Assembly (NCBI GenBank): GCA_902702965.1
Contig: CACRXP010000031.1
Location: 898,869-962,868, forward strand
Source: Spirometra erinaceieuropaei
Lineage: Eukaryota > Platyhelminthes > Cestoda > Diphyllobothriidea > Diphyllobothriidae
DNA: 64,000 bases
Reading direction: 5' to 3'
Position 1 is the first letter of the stretch; every line of letters begins with the position of its first letter. Of the stretch, positions 56,241 to 64,000 are shown piece after piece. The notes under the pieces are model-generated. The model was not told the DNA's origin. It searched no databases and worked only from the letters and a program-made list of their open reading frames with translations. The translations under genes were made by a program, and so were the position numbers.

Positions 56241-57465
56241 ACTGATTGTATTGCTACTTCTCGGTGCAGTTCCTGTCTCCGTCCACTAACTGGGTAACGT
56301 AAAGAAGGACGTTTCACGACCGCCGTAGATAAGACGTGGACATGGCTAAGAATCTAATCCGCCATCGAGGCCGCAGTTATACATTTAACTTCAATCTTAC
56401 CAATGAACAGGTAATAAAAACGCAATGGAGGTGCTAGACTTACGAAGCATATTTTCTTGCGTCAAGATGGTGCAAGCTAGAGATTCTTGCCTCATCTAGT
56501 AAACATGTGTGCTACAGCCATCTATTTTTGTCTTCTGTAAAAATCTGTGATTTCCTCTTCATCACTCATTTCAGTGATGTCTAATACACTGTGAAATAAT
56601 GCGCAGCATTTTAAAGTTAGGTATTCAGGGCAAAAACGTCCTAAAAGTACTCAGACAAGGTTTGAGGCGCGCAGACTCCGTGAAGTCTCCGGTCACTGAC
56701 GCACAAAATAGTGGCATGTGTGCCAATCCCAAAAAGATGACGTTTGTGGCTGGGTGTTGCTCTCAAACTTCGATTGCCATCATCGAAGCGTATTGTTGGC
56801 CTGTCAAGCGACTCACAAATTTACTGTGAGTCGTAGCTTACAATATTTTGGCTGATTTGAATTACATGCTTACATGGCTCAAACCCCCCTCCGCTGCGGG
56901 GTTTTCGGCTAGCCGTTGCGGCCCTTTGAATCTCGCCCTCGTAGTACTAGGCTGAGAAACCAGTCTGTATCATGATCCGCAAAACCAACTTTTTACAGGG
57001 AAACCGGGAGCTTCTCAGTTTCTCTTAGTCCTTATAAACTGTACGTGAAATGCGAGACAACATTTTGATTTTAGATCACTTAGTTGGAGCTCTCTGTAGC
57101 AGTAGTGGATGTGGGATTTACCGGCAACAACTAATTACAAGAGGTCTGCAAGTAAGTAAAGGGTGTAATCTCGGTGATGACGTCAGTATTTCTCCTATGA
57201 GCTTGTCTTCAGTTCATACGCAGTGTTAAGATAAAGCTACAGATGTCGTTACAGTGCGCCTTGGTTTAGTGAAAATAATTCGCACTCAGAAGTCGTTTCT
57301 AATGTTCCGGATAATCAATAGAGCCATTCAACAGGAAACCACTGTCTACTCGGGATCACGTAAAGAGCCGCTTTGAGATTACTTTGGATACAGAAAAGTA
57401 GTCACCCGATTCTCGAAGATTCAGAAGAACTCCGGATCATGTTATAAATGAGTAATTGACTGCTA

Positions 57466-57700
57466 CTATGCCGCAAAAGGTACCAGCGGAAGACTTGTTT
57501 TTGAGCTCCACCACAGCAGTGGGATTTCGCGCAAGCATATATGTGCAATGTCTGGATCGGGAGGTTGCTGATATTCTGTCTCAGACGACGGAAACCAGAC
57601 TTGTCGGCAGACAGCTTCACAAAGACTAAGATTTGGGATTTTGGCATTTTCATCACAGACGCAAGCTGCCATTGCTTCCACCTCGCCCATCGCACTCTCA
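57466..57700 (-). CDS. Possible exon, frame uncertain
   Basis: Two minus-strand frames are open over this stretch. One reads MGEVEAMAACVCDENAK, then HICLREIPLLWWSS; the other LVFVKLSADKSGFRRLRQNI, then QVFRWYLLRHSSSQLLIY. A possible acceptor GAGCACTTTTAG lies at 57702 and donors GCTG|GTACCT (57479) or CGG|GTGACT (57407) are present. Only one frame can be real. No family recognised. Confidence 0.3.
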
Positions 57701-57834
57701 TCTAAAAGTGCTCCGTCATAGAGTCGCGGTAACTAACTTGCTTCTTTTTTTCTGGGCCGAGGTCAACGCGTTGGCCATCAAACTCGCGTCTTCCTCGTCT
57801 TATTCACCAGGGTCCACAAAATTACTACGACCCG

Positions 57835-58345
57835 ATCTCCCCCCCTCCCCCCCCTGCCCCACGCCCTCCGCCCTCCCCCCTGGTTTCGTCTTTTGAAAGA
57901 CTGAGACCGCGCCCCCGATCCAGCGCCGTGAGGACACAGTTTATGACCCGATGGGCGGCAGCGGCGGCGGCGGCTGTGACGACCCCGAAATTGTCACCGG
58001 TGCCCACTCGGTGACAGTGAGCGGGAGGGTTACTGTCGGAGCTGCGCTCGAAAGACCGGGAGCATGCAGCGCACACTCATACACACGTGACTGAGTGGCA
58101 CTCTGCGGTGGCGCAAATGACCAATCTTGACGACACGGCGTTGTCGTCAAACGGGAAGCTGCGGGGATGGGCAATGCAGGGCGCCAAGTGAACGAGGAAA
58201 AGTAATAGACCCTAACAAGGGGGCGGAGATCTTTCTCGAACCAGCTGGCGAGACCTTTGACAGGGCCACTGTAGGAATGTAAAAATCGAGTAAGCACGTC
58301 AGGAAGAAGGGGGAGGGGCGGGCGGGGGAGGGTAGAGTTCATTTT
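57835..58345. promoter_or_regulatory. GC-rich, C-tract and GGC-repeat segment
   Basis: CCCCCCTCCCCCCCC at 57840-57853, (GGC)n at 57958-57974, CpG-rich sequence up to 58345, sharply different from the AT-rich surroundings. Such islands often mark promoters and first exons. Minus frames run across it (57941-58342, starting MNSTLPRPPLPLLPDVL) and a pyrimidine tract plus AG (CGATTTTTACATTCCTACAG) sits inside at 58269-58288 on the minus strand, so an exon is possible but not provable. Confidence 0.35.
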
Positions 58346-59429
58346 ACGTTGTGATGGGGTTATTTCCTTCGCCGGCTCACAGGAGGTTTCGTCTCCTTAT
58401 TGAGGCGAGTGACAAGTCCTGAATAGCATGCTAATGCTCCTATCGCTGAAGCGCTGAACTGAAAACAGCCTTTCCAGCCACGAGACTGTTGACTAGCAAT
58501 TCATTTCCCTCAGATTACCGACCCGGATTTCTTACTTTTGTTAACCTGAGGTATTTATTCACTGCTCAGTCTAACTGTGGAAAGTGCGGTATTAGTAGAG
58601 AAAACAAACAAAGTGACTAGTCCTCTCTCGAGAGTTTAGTAATTCAGGTTGGGCAGGTTTCCAGGTGTCTTGGGTATCTTTCCGATGAACGCTAAATTAT
58701 ATGCATTTTAGTACCGTAAATACCACTACCGAATAAAAAGGAAGATGCAGAAAAACAGCACAGATTATTATAAACCACAGAAATTAGGAAAGCCTGATAT
58801 ACAGACTTGTTTGTGGGTCGACAATTAAACCTGTCGATACCTATTTATTAAGCGTCACGAGAATGGTTCGGTAATATAAGTGAGGAGACCTAAAAACCCA
58901 CGCGGTGATATTTCGGAAAGCCTTGTCCACAGGCAATTGAGTCAAGTTCTCCCGTCTACTATTTGCGATATTGCTAACTATCGCTGGACATTGAAGTTAT
59001 GCCAGAAACCCCAAGGAGACCGCTGGTGGACCCACCTATGAGCCGAACCGCTCGCAGTTCCATTGTGCAACGACAGTGGTCGTTGAAATACTTGTTGGAG
59101 GCTTTAACTGCTACCAGTGTCGTTAGTATGATAAAACCACACCCCAAAAACTCCTAATCCCTACTCGGTCACCCAGAATTTCACTGTTTCGCCACCACCT
59201 CCATCTGACACGGCGAACCACAAACGAAAGTTCCAACACCTCCAGCGCCGGCGCACTGATCTCTGACCTGATCCCGAACCAACTACCAGCCTCCCACATT
59301 CGAACTGACCTTCTATCCTCCTGCTCCAGCACAGGGAGCCGTCACTGTCCTTGCTTCCCACTCTCCGTCCCAAAAATTACTGTATTTAAGTGTCCTTCCC
59401 TCTCATGCACCAGCTGTCTGGCTTCACGA
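58346..59429. other. No recognisable gene
   Basis: The frames at 59123-59373 (minus) overlap in two phases and have no family features. Confidence 0.35.
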
Positions 59430-59520
59430 AGCTAACAAATCCCGTATGTGTGGCAAAGATCACGAACAGGCAACCAATTCCCAGGTCAAAGTTGGCCAAG
59501 TCATAATAGAAGCGAGGAGG
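59430..59520 (+). repeat. Repeat family H, copy 1
   Basis: CCGTATGTGTGGCAAAGATC followed by ACGAACAGGCAACCAATT and CAAGTCATAATAGAAGC. The same unit occurs forward at 59790 and reversed at 59823-59940. Confidence 0.7.
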
Positions 59521-59752
59521 GACGACAGAGTATGCAGGCAGATTGATATAGTACTGTTTCGGGCTTATTGTGACTTCATTCAGCCAATCATAGCCCTGAT
59601 CAGAAGCCAGGACCAGAATCATCTAACGCAGTTGGTCCACCACTGGGGTCTACCAGATGGCTCATAATCACTTCATCGAACCGAAATTCATCAGTGCCTC
59701 GCCGCCTGTCATTCTTTGTCACTGCAGATCGGGTATTAATTCAATCAGGAAT

Positions 59753-59940
59753 GGGCGCACACCGATATATTCGCTTCACGCAGCAATCCAGCTCCGTATG
59801 GGTGGCAAAGGTCACGAACAGGCCTCGCTGCTATAATGACTTGACCGACTTCGACTGGTAATTGGTTGCCTGTTCGTGACCTTTGCCGCACATACGGGGC
59901 TTGTTTGCTCCGTGAAACCAAAAGGTCGGTGTGCGCCCAG
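59753..59940. repeat. Imperfect palindrome made of two family H units
   Basis: TGGGCGCACACCGA at 59753 and TCGGTGTGCGCCCA at 59927-59940 are exact inverted ends. Inside, GGCAAAGGTCACGAACAGGC (59804-59823) pairs with GCCTGTTCGTGACCTTTGCC (59869-59888). The spacer of about 45 bases belongs to the second unit. A (TA)n run (59945-59965) follows directly. Confidence 0.85.
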
Positions 59941-59965
59941 TCCTGATATATATATATATATATAT

Positions 59966-62520
59966 GCATCTGTCATAACATATATATGCATTACATTCAG
60001 ATGCATTCAGTCGGCCCCGAGGAATAAGGCCTTTTGACCTTGTGTCCATTGCACTGTTTTCAAGCCTTTTGCCAAAGGAGTATTGACAGCTTTTCTCAGA
60101 AGTAGGGCAGGACTTGGGTCTTCTCTTCTCTAGACTGTAGCAATGCGCTTTGAACAATCTTGCAGTAGGTTCTCGTAACATAGCGTTTTGTACCCAAGTT
60201 GACATTACATTAAGACAGTGAACACAGTTATCACAATTAGACAGTTGATTAAATCTCAGTCACGGACGGACTGTTTTTCAAACCTGAGTCATAGAAAGCC
60301 TTAAGATTTTGGTAAACGGCGTACCGACCACAAACTGTGGGCACTGACAGAAACACCTAAGAATCGAACTTTCCTTTTCACTCACTCTTTTTGCTGTCTA
60401 GTGTTTTAATCTCTGGGGTTCACGATCTAGTCAAGAGGTAGGGGAGATAAATGGACAAAAAATCGTTGTATATTATTTCTTCTATGACTATGGTGGCATC
60501 TTCGCTCTCTGAAAGACAATCAAAAATTTACTCTCGGCAGTCTTGTGCTGTCTGTCTCTCCCTTTGTCAATCTCCAAAAGACACATAGTTGTTCATAAGG
60601 TAGGACTTGAAGATTTATATTCCGACTTGGAGCACGTATGCAGCAGACTATATGGGACGATTCTTGACTTCAACTATAGCACAAAAAGATTCATAGCATA
60701 CACAACTGCTAAGGGCAAAGTGAATGCACATTTGCCACGTCCAAGAACCTTAGCAGGAAAGACAGAGTGTTCCTTCGGCACAAAGTTGACCGGTTCCGCT
60801 TGAAAGGTCCGAATTGTCGACAGCTCGAATTTGCGTCGGCTGTTCTGCATTGAATCTACAGCAACCGATCCTGCCGACTGTGCAGACGACCTGATGATTC
60901 ATGTTTCCTGACTCGCTGTGCATTCACAATTTTCGTCATGTTATGGAATTTTCAGTGGCATCAGTTGCCCTCAGGGGTGAGGCAACTGACAAGACAGCTT
61001 AAGCAGAACAGCCTGACGGACGAACTGCGGGGGACAACTTCACAGCACTCCAGGTTATCCGGAATGCGAAATCAGAGGCCCAGTGGATGCCAGCTGAACC
61101 AAAATCTACTCACTTTAGGCACATAGTAACTTGTGGAGGACGTAACTGTTTAAACTGAACCAACCAATTGTCCGTTGGGGATAAGCTGCCCATTCTCAGA
61201 CGCCAATTATATTGGACGACAAAGTTCATGAACAAGGTCGACGGGAGTTTACGATATCAGGTCAGAATTCTGGCGTTGCTGTCTTTACAGTGAAAATTCT
61301 GGAAAAGTAGGTGATTTCTGGCATTAGCTTGAGACACGTTAGCAAATTTAGAATTGCGCATCAGGTCCATTGGTTCGGTTGACACGAGCCGTTTCCAGTC
61401 AGGCAACTTATTTTAGGCAAAGTGACTTTCCTTTTAAAAATCATAGAGAGCAAATCTGAACGCGATATTCAGGTATCCAAAAGGTTTTGCTAAGCGCATT
61501 TGTTCGTTTAATGTAAGCGTTTATAATGTATGTGGTCGAGCATACATCACTAAATCATAAACTTGCTCTCCACGCAATTTGCCTCGTTCACGTTTTTCTT
61601 ATTTTTTGCATAAGATAAATGTATTAACTTTAGCGTTTTGTCATCAAATCGGCCTAAATAAAAGACGTCTATAGCCGCATCCAATGGGAAAGTTCGAATT
61701 CGAAGCATAATTATCCTCTCATGATACCTGCACAAATCGCATCAGGAGTTGAATACACTTTCCAATATAAACGATTAGACGTTCGTAGCCTTGCAATCTG
61801 CTTCGTACGCCCACCTTCCGGAACTTTCCTTAGCTTGCCTAATCGTTAACTATGCCCACATACACTTTCAACGAGATACTTTTGGTGTGGCGCCCTCGAC
61901 GTCCTTGAGCGGCAAGTCAAGAGGAATAAACAGCCGCAAATTCAGGCAGTCCACAGACATTTCTCGACGTATGTCTATCCCTCGTCAACCTTTAACGGTA
62001 TTTTCAGCAAGCCAGGAGGTCTAGACTAGTTAGACTACCAGAAACCGACCCAGTATTTGGACGGGATCTTGCTGATTAACTGGCTGAAGTTGGAATCTCT
62101 CAGTGCGTCTTGTAGGTCTGTCTGCGTTTACGACACTCAAGTCACTCGGTCAAGCGTTTTATAAGGCAGTACTGGGAAGTAAAACTGCGGATTTCGATGG
62201 CAACAGAGAAATTTTATGTCGTCATGCTGTTATCCTGATGATTAGAACATTTTTAAAATTCGAGCTGGTTTTCAAAAACCGGCAATAATAATTGGCTTCT
62301 TATGAACCCACAGCAAATCCTTCTTTCAGCCAGCAGTATTGCCTTCAAATGTGAGGTACCTGGTCTGAGGTGTCAGCCATTCAGTTGACAAAGTTTACTA
62401 TGTGTAGGTGGTGTTTAAATCGGGAACCGAGGCGTTAGCCCGTCGATCGAAACAGTCACCTGTGAAGTTAGAGTGCCTCAATCTCTATGTGAGCACTTCC
62501 AAGTGGTCCTGATGGTTTTC
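59966..62520. other. No firm gene
   Basis: The plus frame 60543-60803 (VGLEDLYSDLEHVCSRLYGT) is plausible protein but lacks a pyrimidine tract or a start, and no family was recognised. The remaining frames are short. Confidence 0.35.
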
Positions 62521-62538
62521 ATCGCTTAAGCCCCTGCA

Positions 62539-62780
62539 GTGATTAGCGCGTGCGCGAAACCCAAGCAGGCGTTCGTGACTAACGCACAAATGCGCGAATT
62601 ACGCAGCAGCTCGAACTCATTCAAGGCTGAAGGAACACCAACAGTCAGTTCTGCCGAAAAAGCATCAGTAGCTTCAACCGGTGGGGCTTTCTCGTGGGAA
62701 GTAATCGGGGGAGCGGCACCACAGGATGCGTTTACTCGAGCTATGACGTTATTTGCAATTCCACACAGCTCTGTCAATCA
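62539..62780. other. Possible exon, strand undecided
   Basis: Both strands are open for more than 80 codons. Plus: acceptor AAGCCCCTGCAG at 62538, alanine/serine-rich product (FVTNAQMRELRSSSNSF), donor GGAA|GTAATC at 62701. Minus: acceptor CAGTGATTGACAG near 62775, product ELCGIANNVIARVNASC and LNEFELLRNSRICALVT, but no donor at the far end. The plus reading has better splice sites. Product not recognised. Confidence 0.3.
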
Positions 62781-63188
62781 CTGACATAAGTCAGCACGTG
62801 GCTATCAGCGGATATGTCTATCTAGGTCACCCGAATACTAATCACACCAGTGACATGCTGCATGGGCCTGGGAACCAGTTCATTGGTGGTTGCACGTATT
62901 TCTGACTCAATATGTAGCTAGTACTGTTTTTAGGATTCAGGGGAAATGGCGACAGTTGCGTCTTTTATCGAGGTTGCATGCACACTGCAGAATAGGGCAA
63001 AGTGAACTTTTGTAGGACAAAATCCGCGAACCGTCTATCGGACGTTGCGCTCTCCTACATCATTACCTACAGAATGCCCAAAATGCATGGTGTTCAGCGT
63101 CTGCTAGCCTTGTAAAATCCCTCAGAATGAAAGAGAACTGTGCGCAACTTTAAGCAAAGCACAAGAAGAGCTTACCAGTGTATAGGCA

Positions 63189-63355
63189 GTATGGTATTAC
63201 CGACAAAGACAAGGAAGACTGGAGTGGCCATTTCTGGCTTATTAGCCGTCGTCATCCAGTCATACCCAACCCCGAAGTGTGGAACACCCGAGCCTCGAAC
63301 TCGCAACCTGTTGGTTTAGAAGTCCACGCCTCTACCCACTGGGCCACGAGCCCGT
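63189..63355 (-). mobile_element. tRNA-derived SINE
   Basis: On the minus strand the element starts with GGGCTCGTGGCCCAGTGGGT (tRNA-like D arm) and has a B-box-like GAGTTCGAGGCTCG, then a tail GACGACGGCTAATAAGCCAG, AAATGGCCACTCCAGTC. The tail recurs at 16308-16352 and 63955-63995. Confidence 0.75.
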
Positions 63356-63854
63356 TGCCCTGTCTGTTTCGATGGGGAATATACAATGGTAGGGGCGCTC
63401 AACGATCGTTCTTACGGAACTCACTCATTCCGTTGTGTCTTACAGGATCTCTCTTGAGTCCAACCAACAGCCGCACATCGACGCAGGATACAGGCAGTAT
63501 GGTTTACCAGTGCCCCAGATAAACTGAAAGCAAACAGTCACGGCGTCGGCGAGATGCAGAATGCTTAAACTGGAGATTCCATCCAAACTATAGGCTCCGT
63601 TAGCTCCTGTTATTTTCCGTGGTAATGACTGCGACGACCGAGATTACGGATCCAAACTATCAATTTTTCGCTGCGCTGGCAAATAAACTGAAGTCACGCT
63701 GTCGACCATTTGCATCTGCGTTTCAAATAGGGAGAATATATTTAGTTTGCTCTAGTTTGACTCTCAGGGCACCACGGGACGATCACACCCCGTGACCTGA
63801 TGGCTCAACGCCGATCTATCATATTTAGTATGCTGATCACAACAGACAGGACAA
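63356..63854. other. No recognisable gene
   Basis: Sequence between two SINE copies in opposite orientation. Confidence 0.4.
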
Positions 63855-64000
63855 CGATCAAGTGACCCGTTAGTAAGAGCACTAGACATCTAACCAACCG
63901 GTCGCGAGTTCGAGTCTGGGGTATCGTATATCTCGAGGTTCTGTTTGGCGGGCTAACGACGGCTGACAAGCCAGAAATATCCATTCCAGTCTCCCTTGTT
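63855..64000 (+). mobile_element. tRNA-derived SINE, cut by window end
   Basis: GTGACCCGTTAGTAAGAGCA and GGTCGCGAGTTCGAGTC (B box) form the tRNA-like head; the tail ACGGCTGACAAGCCAG...CCATTCCAGTCTCCCTT is shared with the copy at 63189. Confidence 0.7.

Noticed and set aside
1..64000. Bacterial or viral origin, CRISPR array
   Set aside because: No dense operons, no evenly spaced direct repeats, and exon-intron structure with animal-type retroelements throughout.

Overview
The window reads as nuclear DNA of a parasitic flatworm, most likely a tapeworm. The evidence is short exons in long introns with GT/AG splice signals, no dense operon-like coding, tRNA-derived SINEs, many decayed Penelope-like elements (PLEs) with GIY-YIG endonuclease tails, a non-LTR retrotransposon tail, foldback and MITE-like repeats, and two assembly gaps (4964-5625 and 33821-34631). 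The lineage (diphyllobothriid-like) is inferred from the style of the PLEs and the genome; no marker gene fixes it.

Plus-strand genes. Two paralogous genes lie in tandem about 10.7 kb apart. Each shows the same two terminal exons: 6496-6770 plus 7564-7845, and 17231-17511 plus 18239-18520. Both last exons are exactly 282 nt, the intron is in the same place and phase, and the cysteines and a CNVTFP motif are conserved. I do not recognise the family.

Minus-strand genes. A PDZ-domain scaffold gene has exons at 34632-34906 and 33620-33759, perhaps 33072-33102, and possibly 40651-40830 and 36850-37153 further upstream; one gap cuts through it. A second, larger gene shows six exons at 54901-54957, 53404-53492, 51998-52098, 49456-49960, 49159-49322 and 44580-44730. 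Their reading phases join without conflict. An exon at 55735-56010 and a GC-rich segment at 57835-58345 lie upstream. I do not recognise its product.

Repeats fill most of the rest. PLE remnants lie at about 350-605, 10320-10560, 11280-13000, 35855-36580, 43877-44113, 45055-45945 and 50870-51230. Several share a 3' end with a hammerhead-ribozyme-like core. Other families are: a foldback family of 0.7-0.9 kb (16071, 20240, 21530, 38190); a MITE with telomere-like interior (23303, 38787) and a second such family (32724, 43206); a roughly 450-bp dispersed repeat in six places, once head to head (47945-48800); a pair of direct repeats near the left end; a palindrome at 59753-59940; and tRNA-like SINEs at 1891, 63189 and 63855. 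No rRNA gene, CRISPR array, or functional tRNA was seen.
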